Part shown: one piece after another, positions 12,201-27,200 of the stretch
Position numbering within the stretch: position 1 is the first letter of the stretch
How the letters are laid out: each line of letters starts with the position of its first letter
From: Rhineura floridana
Lineage: Eukaryota > Chordata > Lepidosauria > Squamata > Rhineuridae
NCBI RefSeq assembly: GCF_030035675.1
Contig: NC_084482.1
Location: forward strand, 71,461,120-71,525,119
DNA: 64,000 nucleotides
Direction of reading: 5' to 3'
Made by a program: the position numbers and the translations under genes
The notes under the pieces: generated by a model
Seen by the model: only the letters and a program-made list of their open reading frames with translations
What the model was told of the DNA's origin: nothing
The model's database searches: none

Positions 12201-15200
12201 CAGACAGAGTGAAATATATTTATGGATGGACATGCTTCCCTCTGCTGCTCCATTCAAAGTTCATAAAGAATTGATTCATGATGTCGCTTAAAAATCAATA
12301 GTAAAAAAACAATACCCAACCACAAACCTGTGTTGGAATGCAGAGGATTAATGGTCTGCTTATAACCAGTGGTTCTTTAACTCTGCAATATGCTATCTGC
12401 ATGCATATAAGTTCCATAATTCATATGTTAATCGCTTGTAAAGTACATAGAGTAGCAGTAATACTGCCCTTGCATCCAGACATCTCAGGAGAATTGAATT
12501 TGTTCATTGTGGAAAGATTGTGAAATCACAGCAGGAGACACAAAGTATGTGTAACATAAGGAAAAATCTGGAACAGAGACATCCACAGCAAGCAGAAAGA
12601 AAACTTTATAAATAACGGTTGACCTTTCCATTTCTGGAGAATGTGAAAAAAATGTGATAGAGGTCAGGTTGAAATGGAGAACTGTCTCCTACTATATGGG
12701 CTCCGTGGTAATTTATTAAAAAGGATCCAGAGCTTGAAGCCTGTTTGGAAATATGCACATGTTCAGAGGTACTGTCTTCATCTAGTTTTCGCATAATCCA
12801 AAGCTACTACTATTCAGAAATAGTCTGAGCTACACCTTTGGGAGCCCTAGATCCATTTAAGCCCTGAATTGTGCCAATGCCATTCCTTGACGTCTGTTTT
12901 TTTATCGAAAAAAATACAAAATAAGCCTTTAGAGTTGGAAAGAGAAAATATTGGATCAAGGTCCCTGGATTTAATGTTACAGAATGCTGTAACATTAAAT
13001 CTGTAGCAGATGCTTTGTTGGCTGAGGGGTGAGGATTCCTAGGCATGGCTATCTCTATATCCATTTTCCTCCTTCAGGTTGAACTCTTTTTGTACACTTG
13101 TCCACAGATCATCATGCATATTACAACACATCCAGCATGCTAGTTCAGGCTGCAGAATCTGTTTAGAATTCACACATGCAAATCATATTCTCCTGTCTGA
13201 GATCTCTAATAAAGAGGTAGCGGCAATGAAAGGCATTTGTATTTATACAAGTGTTTAGCTTGGATATCTAAGTCTCAAGCTAGCTGCTTTTTCACCCTTG
13301 GAAGGAAAACAACAGGGAAGTATATGGTTATCTTAGCCACTGCTTTATTTTTATGCACCTCTTATAATAATTCAAGATTCCCCAAGATGAAATAGGTTGC
13401 TAAATAAAGCAAATAAAATAACAGAAGTGTTTATCCTTGTACAGCTACTCTGCAAAAGGAAACATTTGGATCTTGATGAAACCATTTCCTCAGTATAGTT
13501 GAAGTGTTGAATCTAGATTCCATCAAACAGCAGGTGTGAATAGGTCTGATTACAATGGGTTCCAATGGGAGATATTCCATTGATACCAGGAGTGAATTTA
13601 GCTGATGGCCTTCAGCACTGTAGCATATGCTCTTGGGACTGAAATCCCATATTTAAATAATTTCTACACAGAAGTTTCTTCTCCCTTTGCTGCCCCAGAC
13701 ACCTTGCATTCCTGATGATCTGTATGAGAGAGTATATGATTTCTGCAAGAAGTTACTCACTCTGCCCAAACCTTACTGCACCATTGGCCTGGATTATGCT
13801 CGACAGCTGAAACTGGAACGGACAATACCAGGTGTGCAATATTCCATGCTCTTTTTGCTTTGTTTCTTCATTCTGTGTCTGAGGACTATGAGAGGGATTG
13901 GTGAAGCAGAAGGAAAACACTCATATTGGGGTGGTTGAAGGGGAAATGGGTGTTGGTGGTACATTTTCTTTCATTCTGATAAGTCATAGTAAGGGATATA
14001 TCCGGAAGTGAGCACACAGAAGCAGCAGAATGGGCAACATCAAAGCTGAAGGGCAGATATTTCTTTCAGGGCAAATCTGCATGTACACAAGCAAACTACA
14101 TGGCTTGTGCTGACTATTCTCTATCAATTTTATTTTCCTTTCAGTAAAGAGACCCAAATCCTTCCCCAGCAAGAACATTCCACTTGCTTACTTCTATGAT
14201 ATTTAATCTACCCTTGTTAATTGGACACCAGAGAGCTGGGAAAACAGTGAAAATGTAAGGATTAGGGATCAGACTGGATATGGGTCTCAGTTCATCAGGT
14301 CCTTATAAGTCTGTGGACCATGGGAAGTAGTATGACCTTGCCAGAACTTACCATGTCAACCATGTGTGGATACTAGATGCTTGAAACAGAGCTTCTTATT
14401 CCCCAAATCAGAGTCATTTGGATGTGCCTTTCACTCAAGGAAAACTGAGAGCCATTTTGCATGTGACAAATTTCTCACATGAATATGTTTGAAACATTCA
14501 CATGTTTACTTCTCATACACAACCTGGGAAGCCCCAATTGGAGGTGGGTTCCTCCAGCATTTGGTCATCAGAGGGAAAAAGGTTCCCCAAACCTAATGTA
14601 CATGAAGTAAAATAGATATACATTCAGAAAATTTGACATGAGTGATGTGAGCTTCTTTGTATGAAGAAATACCAATTTTAGGACCAACCATTTTGGGGCT
14701 TAATTAACAATTAACAATTTGTCACTTATTTTATTTATTATATTTTTACTACTGGATGTGCCATTTGGATTTTCTTCCACAGGCACCAAAATATCTCTGG
14801 CCAAATGTTAGGATGTGTTCATCTGTCTTGTCAGTTTTGACCTGCTGTGATGGTTCATTTCAGAAGGACACAAACTGAAGTGGAATGCTTTAATTATGCC
14901 TCACACTTTCTTGACATGGATAAACCAGCACTGGGTCAGAAATGTTGCTTAGATTATGTTGTTAGAGTGCTAACATAACAGCTGCTCATTCTGAAAGTCA
15001 ACCTGCATTTCTTTTAACATACAGTGCCTAATGGATGTGTAAAAGCACCCTTATGTGGTTGTTGGTGCAAAGGCTTACATTCAGATACAGCAACCAAATT
15101 ATTAATGAATAATTTTAATTGCTCAGTAATATATAATTACAGTTCATGTATCAGGTGACAAGATCAAGTAACAAGATATGGCATCTCGTGTATTTGATTT

Positions 15201-18200
15201 ATCTGACTTGCATTAAAGAGGCTTCATAAGAAACAATAAGGAAAATGCTCCAAAATACCATTTTTGTAGCTAAGAGCCTATAACTAAAAACCACTTCAAA
15301 TGTTCTGAATTTGCAATTTTTGTGACACTTCCATGTAGAACATTGTACACAAAGTATATATAGACTATTGATCTATAAGTGATTTATTTATTGTGTAAAC
15401 ACTCTGGAAACTACAGACAAGAGAAAAACAAGCAAGAGGCACTTGTGATTGGCTCACATAAAAGTTCTATCCATGAAGGAAGTTCATAACGTGGTGCTTA
15501 TGGCTGGTTTAGCTGTGTGGAAGCTATCGAGACACACTTGTTCATAATTATGGAGATAATAGTATGCATAACCCCAAATCCTATGGAGAGTTTTCATTCC
15601 AACATAGCCAGTGATACGTGGTGCTGGTGCAAAGCGACTCTTATGTGAGTTAGAGCATTTGCCTGGTAAGCATCTCTTTTGGTTACACTTCACTTGGATC
15701 TGCCATTATGTGGAAGTATTTCCTAACAGTGCTGCAGAAGTGAGACTGTGTTGGGACCATCAAAGGGCAAGCTTTTCCGTCTGCCTTGCCCCCTCACCCT
15801 TGCTCTTTCTTTCTGGGACTACCCTTTACCATGAAGATGAATGTACTTGGGTTTTAGTTGTTGTTGCTTTTTAAAAAATGTTAAGATTTTGTTGGCTTAA
15901 ATTTTTGTAAATTGTATTTCTCCCTCCCTCCCCCACTTATAATTGTGTATGTTCTTTGTAAGCTGCTTTGGGGGTCTTTTTGGCCAAAAGGCAGCCTAGA
16001 AATAAACTATAACATAACAAGTTCTCAGTGACTGTTGAAACATGGACGTTTCCCTTTCCACCTTTCTCTTAGGACTTCTTTGGAGATTTTTCCTGTTCAT
16101 GCAGCCATATAGCAGTTTGGGACTTGATTCCCTTTTAAACCAATTTTATGATAGCGTTATCAGTTGTGCAGTTAGTGACGCCAGAACCAGACCACAGACC
16201 TTTAAACTCTGATCGCTATTTAGGTGCTTATTTTCTTTATTAGGAGTATTATATCAAAGAATGGTCTCTGCAGAGCAAAGTCTCAAGAATGACTCATTTC
16301 CTTATCAGGAAAAGTAAGTATAGGGCTTCTCACTTGTCTTTTAAATATGTCACTTTAATTCTGCACTTAAACATGACCATCTGTGTATGATAACTCTTTG
16401 TTTGCCCAGGGTTTTCATGTTTGCAGATCCAGATCTGCTCTCTGAGGCTGTATGCCAGGCGCTCATTGATGAAATCAAGGCTGCTCAGATGTCCCAGTGT
16501 GTGAAGTCCTGCATGCTCTGTGTGATAGAACATGCCTTCCAAGCAGTGCTGAAGGAACACTGTGATGTTAGGAACTTGCACAGCATTCTGCAGGTATTGT
16601 AAGGAGTCCAGGAGCTGTTGCAAGGACGGTTGCTCAGATTTTGTCATTTGATAAATGGCCTAAATGAAATAAATAAAATTCCATAAACAGCAATTTCATA
16701 CATTCCCAGTCACTTGCCTCTGGGCTGGAGGGCAGCGTCTGGATTGACTTATACAGTCACATTATATAGTCACAGCTAGAGCTAGTACTGGGGAGTGATG
16801 TGTGAGTATGTTGCCCACTATTGCTCCAGAAGAAACTGTTGAATGTAGAGGTGTAAGCAAAACAACTTGTAGGCTTAAGAATATCTCCTCATCCAGTACC
16901 ATTTGACATATATAGAAAAAAACCACAGATCACCTTTTTCCCATATAAAGGTTATATTAGCTGATGGAAAGAAAGCAAATGAATCTTATAAAGGAATGGC
17001 TGATTCTTGGGGGTTTGTTATTCTTCCTGCAAAAATATAAGCCCAGATAGAGGTTTTGTTAATGTTTTTTATGTTGCATAGATTTTGTTCCTCCCCCCCC
17101 CAAGGCAGCCATCTTTAGACTGTCTGAAGTTACTTGGAAATAAGCCCCATTGAACTCAATGTGACCTTTGGATGGACATGTATTGAAACATATCTTAAAA
17201 TGAGTTCCATACTGCATAGAATGTTGCAGGTTTTGCATCACCTCTAGCAACCACTATGTTCTCAATGAGTTTGTCCATTAATAAGTGTTCCCAAAGCTTC
17301 TGAATTTGAAATCAAGTCTTGAAAGAGAAATCTATCAAACTTTTTCACTGCTTGTAATTATTGCTCTTGCTGCTGCTAAACAGTGTAAAATAAAATATAT
17401 TAAAATATAAGTCCTCTGGAAAAAATTCCAGAATTTCAAGTATTGGCATCTTAGGAATGCTGTTTTTGTTATGTTATTAATTTTGGTTAAGATCTTTTCC
17501 AAAATGTTATCTACCAGAATATGTGGCCACCGCATGCAGGCAAGTGTTACCCAGTACCACCAATATTTATTTGATGCTCTTTAAAGATCTTTTGTTACCT
17601 AATTGGGATTTTGTGTCAATGAGAAAGTACTTTGAGACTGCAGTCCTTTATTTACCTTGGAGAAAGCCTCACTGAACTTAATGAGACTTATTTCTGAGTA
17701 GACACATAAAGGATTGTTCCCTTGCCTTTGACATTTCCTGCCTTCATTGAGCCAGAAATAAAACACATATTCACTAATAGGCAAAAAAAAAACCTTGTGG
17801 TTTAAGAACATACCTACAGCCAACAGATATTTCTATAAATCTTTAAAAAGCAAGGAATTAGGCAGCTATAATGAATGCACCAGGGGAACAGGAGACCTGA
17901 CCTCCTTTCTGAGATATTGGACTGCCCTACAAATTGGTCAAAATGCAAACACAATTTGAGTTGGTCTTTTGCAATCCAATCCACTTGCTGCGTAGCTTGC
18001 AAGAATTTGGTAACATGCACCTCTGAGCATGTGGTGAGTGGTGGCAACACCCGCAATCAGCCTAAAGAACAGAAACAAGACATGTGCTGTGTTGATCTTG
18101 CTTTAGCAGGGAGGAAGCAACAATATTAAGACAATATTAAGACAATATTGAGATGTACTTCAGTCACTTTAAATATGTTTGATTTACGTTACAATTTTAG

Positions 18201-21200
18201 TGAAGTTTCCTATAGTAAATCATTTTCTTTTGCTTCTGTTTCTGTGAATATGTGAAGTACAGCAACACTTTGCATAATTTACACTAAAAAAAACTCCCAA
18301 AACAATTGTGGAATAATGGCACTGTCTGTTCTGCAGAATAGTCTCCAATGGACATGAGGAGAGTCTCAGTTTGCACAAGATAAAATAGTGGGAGGTGAAA
18401 TATATTCTAGCAAAATTCTAGGTGTGCTCTATGGTTTTAATTGACCATGCCCACCTTTCCTTAATTGGGGTGGTTTAATCATAGCAGGCTGAACACATGC
18501 ATCTTGGGCAGGCCAAATTTGCTTTTTCCAAAGGCTAGATTCATTGCCTAAGTAGCAACGTATTGTAATCATCTGATTTACCATCAAACTGCAGTTTCAG
18601 ATTCAACTGTTAATGCACCCAAAATAGAAATAGAACATAACCTCCAGTTTGAAACACAAAAGGCTATCTTCACCATCATATGACATGGACCAATAAAAAG
18701 GCTTTGAAATTAATAAAAATAAACCTATCATTTGCATGCATATTGAGTTCAATGGGATTTATTCCCCTGCACTTAGGATAGGTGAAACTGACCATGGGGG
18801 AGGGGGAGAGGAGGGAGAGGAAGAGGAAGGGCAGGTTTGATCATTTGCATGCTTACTGAGGCCTGTGGGATTTTCTCCTGTGCAGTCATGCTTAGGATAG
18901 GTGAAACTGACCATGGGAGAAGAGGGAGGGAGAGAGGGCTGGAGTGGGCAAGGGAGGAGAAAGAAGGAAGAGGGGGAGGAGAGGGAGTGGAGAGAAGAGG
19001 GGAAGGAGCAGAGGGAGAGGGAAGGGGAAAGGCAGGTCTGATCATCTGCATGTTTATTGAGTTCAGTGGGATTTACTCCTGCACAGTCATAAAGATTTGC
19101 ATGTTTATTGAATTCAATGGGATTGACTCCATGCAGGAGGAGGAGAAGGGGGAGAGGAGGGAGAAGGAGGGGGAGGGGATTGGAGGGGGAGGGTGGGAAG
19201 GGGGAAGGAAGGGGGAAGGAAAGGGGAGGGACAAGAGAGAGGGGATAGGAGGGAGGAGAAAGGGACGGCAGGTTTGATCATTTGCATGCTTTTTGAGTTC
19301 AATAGGATAGGTGAAACTGATCTGGGGAGGGGGGAGATGGAGAGAAGGGGAGAGGGAGAGAAGGAGAGAGGGAGGAAGGATGAAGGAGCTGGGAGGAAAG
19401 GAGATTGATTGGGTGGGCACTGGGCAGAGGGAAAGTCCCTTTCCTTTCCCAAAGGAAAACATTGTGAACAGTATCGTTGTTTTTCAGGGTTTCCCCCACC
19501 TTTTTATTCTACACCAGGTGCATTTAGTCTCCAACCCAAATTTAAATAAAAGCTGTCACTAATCACATCCACACTAGACCTTTATTCCACTTTACACAGT
19601 CATGGGTTCCCTTAAAGTATCCTGGGAATCATAGTTTTGAAGGGTGCTGAGAGTTGCTAGAAGAGACCCTTTTCCCCTCACAGAGCTACAATCCCCAGAA
19701 GAGGGGCTGACTGTTAAACCACTCCGGCCACTGGAGCTCTTTCAGGGGAATAGAAGTCTCTCAGCAACTCTTCACAAACTCTCAGCACTCTTCACAAACA
19801 CCACTTCCCAGAATTACTGTATTTGGGAAAAACCATGACTTTAAAATGAAATAAAGGTATGGCGTGGGTGTGGCCACCTGATTAGCCAAGCCAAACAGCT
19901 GTGAGTCTGGCTTGTAGAATACTGACAGTTGGTTCTTACTGAGCATGCTTGCGCTATCATAGAGTCCAATGTTACATTTCTTAAATTAATTAAAAATCAG
20001 CCATGCATGCAGAAGATTAAGGTCAAGATTAAGTGCAAGGTCAGTAATAAGATGACCGGTACTCTGTGAACATTGCTGATTTTTAATTGATTTCAACAAA
20101 TTATAAGACCATTGACAGAAAACAGTCCAAAAGGGCTCTGGGTTCCCCCCCCCTCTTGTTTTACACTTTGAACTCTCGATTCTCTCTGACTGTGTTGTGT
20201 ATTGCCATGAAAACTTAGTGTTGTTAAGCAAGTGCTTCTGAGTTCACGACAATACGTTTTGTAAGGTTTTGTTTTGAAATGAGCTTATGGGAAGCAGCAG
20301 AATGGCATGGGGTTTATTTTCAATTTAACATTGCGGAATGCGAAAAATCCATGCTGGCTATAGTATATGACTGTTGTGGCTGTATAATCCCAAAGGGAAT
20401 TGTCTGTTGCCATTTTAACAGGATTTATTGGAGTGTGAATGGGAGAGAATGGCAGCTTAGGAGATAGGAGGGGAAAGTTACTTCCAAAGTCATAAAAGGG
20501 AAGGTTTTGAAAAGAAATATTTCAATAAAACCACACAAATGAAGTTTTCAGAATACTTCAATAAACCTGATAGCTCTGCTGGCAAGTACTGCAAATTCAC
20601 AAACTTTTCCATGTGTTCACACCTGTCCAGTGACAAAATTGTTTTAGTTAGGGAAAGGTGATTATTGTGAGTACAACAGAAGGGCAGAATAATCTGCTAT
20701 AAATAAAGAAATACAGCTGAATAGGTCTCTGCAGTCTACGAATGTAATTCCAGCAATAATTAATTACTACTTCTCCCTCTGACAGGCAAAGCCCCTACAT
20801 GTGACTGAGCACTGTTTTCAACAAGTAATGGCAGCTACTGAACATGCAGGAAGAGATATGAGTATAGAATATAGTCAGTATGTTGAAGAATTGGGAAAAA
20901 TCTACAGCGCATTGCTGAGCACTTCAGATAAAGGTAAGTGTTGCACTATGAAGCTTGGTTGGAAAAGGGCTATCTGTCTGTGTGCTTTGTCTGGGACTGA
21001 GCCCCTGGGCACTTATGGTACTTGCTGTTGTGGGCTTAGCTTATCACAGCACCTGCAGCAGTGTCTGTAGGCTTCAGCTCCTACAACCAAAAGCAGCACA
21101 TAGTTTAATGAAGGCATTGTTATGGGGACTGAAAGGATGAAAACTGATGTATGCACCCACAAGATCAAGTCTTATATCTCTGAGATCTGGACTACCTTCT

Positions 21201-24200
21201 TGGATATAGATGCAATTTCAGTCCTTGGCACCAAAAAGGATCAATTTCAAAGTAAGGAGAAGGGAAGTTATATGATTCTTCAGAGCACGTGCCTCTGCAC
21301 AGATTGAAGATGACAAAGAAGGCTAAATGGGCAAAGTACCAAGTACGAATTGGTTATGCACAATAGTAAGAGGTCATATATATTACACACATACTCATCA
21401 ATAAAGAGGGGCATTGTGATGCCCTTCCCTGGCTCTCCCTGTCAGGTTCCTACCTGCTCGTGGTTACTGCCTGTCACTAGGCACCACCAGGGACTCCACC
21501 AGTCCGGACTGTCCTTTTTTATGGTTTCTCTCCCCGCTCTAGCATAGACCTCACCAGATCCCCCTGCTAGGCAGCACCACCAGTCACGTCCTATAACCCG
21601 TATTCCCAGAGACTCTGCCTGAGTCTCTCTATCAGGTTACCTCTGTGACTGCGTGCTTAAACTGTCCCAATCCCTTTGTATCAATGCAGATAATCCTGGT
21701 TTGCTCTGAATACTTGTGGTGTTATTCTTCCCTTCCCCGCTGCCACCATTTGTCACTCTTCAGCCTTGGTATTTACCTTACCCTCCCTTCTGGTCTGTGA
21801 AACCCCAGCCAAGGATCAGGCCTTTGGTAAACTAAATACAGTATTTATTAAATAACAAAGATAACAAGATTACTTTATAAAGGCACATAAGCATATGGTT
21901 TCATCTATTACTATGGTACTTGACTTATCATAAACTAGAACTCCCACTCTCTCTTTCTCCACACTCTCCTGACATCCACCTCTCAAACAACTCTCACAAA
22001 CCCACCAAAACAACCCTCTCACGTCCTCCCAGATTTAACTGTCATCCTTCCATTTATACTCTCTGCCATTCTCAACACTCAGCCAATCATCCAGCATTCT
22101 ACTGCCCATTCACTCCCCCCTCCTCTTTCATTCCACTTACCATGTATCTCCTATACAAACAGCACTTACCATATATACACTAATACAGGAACATCACAGG
22201 CATCATAAGCTTTCATACACAATATTTTATTTATTTATTACATTTATATTCCATCTTTCCTTCAAGGTACTCAAGGTGGTGTACATGGTTATTTCCTCTC
22301 TATTTTTCCTCACTACAATGCTGTGAGGTAGGTGAGGTTGAGAGAGGATGACTGACCCAAGGTCACTCAGTGGGCTTCATGGCTGAATGAGGGTTTGAAC
22401 CCTGGTCTCCTGGATCCTAGGTGAACACTCTAACCACTATGTGAAACATCATTGTTCCCTTACACTAATGTCATATGGCACTTTTAAATATTAGTTATGG
22501 TCAGGCAGAGAACTATGCTAAACAAAACATGTAAGAGAGAGAACATATAAACCTGTCTTTCTCAAGGGATCTTTTTGATCATCTGAAACTGCTGTTGCTC
22601 ATAGCCTTAAAGAAACAGCTAATCTGCCACTTGAAAAATGTAAATGGACTGCCTTCAAGTCGATTCTGACTTATGTCGACCCTATGAATATGGTTTTCAT
22701 GGTAAGCAGTATTCAGAGGGGGTTTACCATTGCCTTCCTCCGAGGCTGAGAGGCAGTGACTAGCCCAAGGTCACCCGGTGAGCTTCATGGCTATGTGGGG
22801 ATTCGAACCATGGTCTCCCAGGTCATAGTCCAGCACCTTAACCACTACACCACACTGGCTCTCAATCTGCCACTTATTAGCCTCTAATTAGCTGCTCCTC
22901 ATTTTTCTATGCTAACGTCATTATAAGGAGGCTCTTTATCAGTTAATGCAGGGGGAAATGAGCAGCAGTTCCAAAACAGCCCATAGCCATGCATTTTCAC
23001 ATCTCCCATGTTTTCCATGTACTTTCACACCTCTGTTGTAGTTTGTAATCTCTGCTTTTGCCTGGCTCGCCTGCGATGTACACCTCAAGATGGACAGATT
23101 AACAACAAACTCCCTGTGTCCTACAGGTGTGGAGAAGACTGCAATAGACAAAGATTCAGGTATCCCTCTACCCAACCCTAACATCAGCTTTCACTTGTGG
23201 AGAGATGAAGACCAGCTTTGTGAGTGTCTGACCTTTGACATCTGATATGGTCTATAGTGAACCAAAAGAAAAATAAATTTGCCCTATCACCAGGAAACAG
23301 CTGTTAGTCTTTTTGACTCTGTGACAGGGACTCAGGGTAGGATCATTCCAGGAATACAGTGTCCCTGTGCTCATAGAATCATAGATCATAAAATAGTAGA
23401 GTTGGGAGGGGCCTATCAGGCCATCGAGTCCAACCCCTTGCTCAGTGCAGGAATCCAAATTAAAACATACCCAACAGGTGGCTGTCCAGCCGCCTCTTGA
23501 ATGCCTCCTGCTCCCTAGGTAATTGGTTCCATTGTCATACCACTCTAACTTTTAGGAATTTTTTTCCTGATATTCAGTCAAAATCTGGCTTCCTTTAACT
23601 TGAGCCCATTATTCTGTGCCCTGAACTCTAGGATGACCAAGAAGAGTTCCTGGGCCTGCTCTGTATAGCAACCTTTCAAGGACTTGAAAAGTACTATCAT
23701 ATCTCCCCTCGGTCTTCTCTTCTCAAGGCTAAACATGCCCAGTTCTTTCAGTCTCTCCTCGTAGGGCTTTGTTTCCAGGCCCCCGACCATCCTTGTTGCC
23801 CTCCTCTGAAATGGTTCCAGTTTGTCTGCATCTTTCTTGTCCAGAACTAGATGCAGTATTCAAGATGAGGCCTAACCAGCACCAAATAGAGGGGAACTAG
23901 AACTTTGTGCAGTTTGGAAAATATATTTCTGTTACACTTCTGTCACCACAGGCAAAGTGTCTTTGGATTCAAACACTGCTTGGGGGAAACCCCATGAAAG
24001 AGAATAGGAAAGCTCAGGGTTTATTTTAATTAAGATATTTATATACTACTTTTCAGGTAACTCACAAAGCAGTCTACTACTGCTACTTATTATTATTATT
24101 TACAAATATACCTTTAAACAGCTAAAATAGTTTTGAAACACTACAAAACCAACTAAAATATGTTTAAAACAATACAAAATAAACATGTAAGACACAGATC

Positions 24201-27200
24201 TTTTCATCCAATTGGCTGAAACAAAACAAAAGGTCTTCAGTTATTTCTGGAAAGTACAGATAGCGTTAAAACAATAAGCATCAGTAAGAATTATACAATA
24301 GGGAGGGAGACAAATGGGGAAAAGAAGGCCCCTTTAAAAGTCTAATTTACTTCTCCCTCTCAGGGCAAAATGGTTTTTGTTGTGGCAGTTGAGGGGGAGG
24401 GGCCACCACTACTTGATGGATGGTGGCAGCTCCCCAAGCTCTTTCTCCTTCCTTTCTCTCCCCTCAGGGAAATTATAGTCAGAGTTTCATCAACACCTCT
24501 TTTTTCTTTAGACCACTACTCCAGGGATTTTGCACAGTGACTTGGATTTCATGTGGGTATAGGCTCAGGAGGTGTACAACATGGTAACAAATGTGTTTCA
24601 CTTCCCCGAAGTAGGGGCCAAATGACACATGGGGGTGGGGAGGGAGCTTCTGCCCAGTCCTTTCAATCTGCACTACTTCAGCATGTAATTGCATGTGGGA
24701 ATGAGCTATGTTCTCTTTTTGTTTTGTTCTGCTGCTGTTTTCTTTAATTTTGTGTTCTTAAGTATTTTTATGCTTTGCTTATTTTACTGTTTGCCTCTGT
24801 TGTCCCAAAAAGCAGCTTACACACTTTTAAAATAAAATTTAAAATGTTTTGAACCCACCCACTCACCCAATGCCTGTACTACACATAGGATTGAAATACA
24901 CATTACAAGAAACATACTAAAAATAAAAAGCATGCTTAAACTGGTTGCTTTTATTTTGAAGAAAAAGCAGTCACAGGACTCAGTCTGGAACATGCTGTCA
25001 ATCTAGTTCATGCTTTGGTTTCCTTCTGAAAATTCCCTTCTGGCTGCTTTTTGCCCTCAGAAGTGCTGTTTACGGCAAATAGCACATTCTGGGGGCAAAT
25101 GATAGCTTGTAGGGGATTTTTTCAGAAGGAAACCAGCATGGGGCCCTGATTCAAATTAGAAACATGTTCTGCATTGGGGCCCCATGGCTGTTTTTTTAAG
25201 AAGGGGTTTTTAAGAAGTGGACTTACATCATAACATGCAGTTTGGCTCATAGAAAGATACTCTGTCAGGAAGAAGGCTAAGCTAGAAACTTTCTTGTTGT
25301 CATTCAGACTTTCCACGTGCAAGGCAATTTTTAACTTTCAACATGGGGGAGCTTTAAAACATGCAACTACTCACCTGTATTCTGAAGTTGTACAGTCCCA
25401 GGAGGGAAGTAACATGTTTTTCCACGTGACAATTTTGATTGTCTCTAAACATCTCAGGGAAAAGCACAGGAAACAATAAGATAGTGTTTTGGTGTCAGGA
25501 ATCAGCCTGCTTTACATAAATACATGTTGCCTTTGTGCACAAAGGCTGGAGCAGTTTGGCCTGTGGATGTGGGTGGAAAAAATGTATCCCTGTATCTTTG
25601 GGATAATACCACACTGTGTCATGTGCAGATTAAAACTTTATGGGTGCTCTTCTGGAAGCCTCACAGCTATGTACTCATTTTAGGGAAGGAGCTGGTGATG
25701 TTCCTCCGTTCACCGAGTCAGTCCTGTGAACAGGATACCCTGAGTCCAGAACTGGATAGCTTTGAGTTTCAAGATATAGTGCCAGACTTCGACTGCTGCG
25801 AGCAAACTCGTTTCTCTGTGCTCTCCACTGACAGTGGAATTGAGCGAGACCTGCCTGCTCCAGGTGATGAAATTCTGTCTTCCTGCACTGCTGAGGCTGA
25901 GCACTCCCGGCTTCAGAGGAAGGGTTGCATGAAGAAGAAGGGGTCTTCTCTGGATAGCCTAGCTTTCCTACAGAGTGGCTCCAATGGGCAAGGTGCAAAG
26001 CCTTCTGGGAAACTGCACCGGAAATCTGGGGGTAGTATCATTGAACCTATGGCTCAGATGAAAAGACTACACACAGCTCGTGTCTTGGTTCTGGGTGATG
26101 ACAGGGTTCTGGGGCGCCTAACCCAGGCCTATTACTCCTTGAGGTAAGTTATCATCATGATGAATTTGAAAAGAGGCATTTCATTTTCATGGGCAGTGGT
26201 GGAGAAAGGTTTTGTAGTCTTTGGGGTGGAGTTCCTGTGGGGTTGGAGTATCCCATTGAGTTGAACTCCACAGAACCTTCTAGGCACTGTTGATATGAAC
26301 ACATGATCATGATTTGATTAGAACAAGATGTTGGTAGGAAAATGGCATGGGTAAGGCAGGTCCCTTTAAGGTACCCAGCATGACTTAATGAGATATTTTT
26401 CAGCCGTTTTATGATAGGCTAGGGAAGGGGAGAGGAGGAGGAAGAATATGCCAAGGAGTTTCATGGGAAATAGTGGCAACACTCTTCCTCCTCTAGACAT
26501 GGGCTCTCCTTATGTACCATCTTTGTGACTGTCAGAATACTATATGCATAGGTCTCCGAATGTCCTCTCCACTGGAAGATACAAGACATTGGGGTGGCCT
26601 CACCACACCTAAGAACTATTTTTCTCTCATTCCTAGGAAGCGGGAAAGTAGGCGTGCATTTCTTACACCAAGGCTAAAAGTGCAATTTTACTATGTGCCT
26701 GTTGCGGAGGAACAATCTACATTATACCCTAATGAGGTTAGCAGTTCAGAGTCTTGTAGAGGAGGGCAGAGCTAGACTCTGCTAGGGATGGGGGAAGTCA
26801 TTCTTTTTCTGCCACAATCCTATACATTGAGTGGAACGTACTCTGTGTGATAGTGAGTGTACTCTATTTCTTCTCTTCCAGGAATGTGCTCTGCCTAACC
26901 AGACAGAGCCCTGTGAGTTGGCTGCTTACCTTGGAAGAGCTGATCCATGGTATGAGAGCAACATTAACACCCTCTGTCACATGATTCCGAAGCTGGCCAC
27001 CATGGTAGGAGAGGAGCCCTTCCTTCTGCTTGTATTCCTTAGATCAGGGATGGGAAACTTGTGGTCCTAGAGATTTTGTTGGACTCCCAACTCCCATCAG
27101 CCTCAGCCAGCATGGCCAATGGTCAGGGACAATGGGAGATGCAGTCTGGCAACATCTGCAGGGACATGGCTTCCCCACCTTTGCCTTAGAAATAGCAACA

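Larger units (their letters stand above)
17765..20392 (+). repeat. composite repeat, copy 1 (modules A and B direct)
   Basis: Module A (about 17765-18722) starts TTCACTAATAGGCAAAA and ends AATAAAAATAAA. Module B (about 18722-20392) has a GA-rich variable tract with ATTTGCAT octamers, a palindromic MITE-like block (19565-19873) and a tail ending GGCTGTATAAT. A second copy lies at 33.9-37.1 kb. No coding potential is convincing; the long Pro/Ser or Gly/Glu frames are low-complexity artefacts of the GA tract. Confidence 0.65.

Noticed and set aside
18773-19499. Long Pro/Ser/Leu-rich or Gly/Glu/Arg-rich frames on both strands
   Set aside because: Low-complexity translations of the GA-rich tract; no start context, domain or splice signal.
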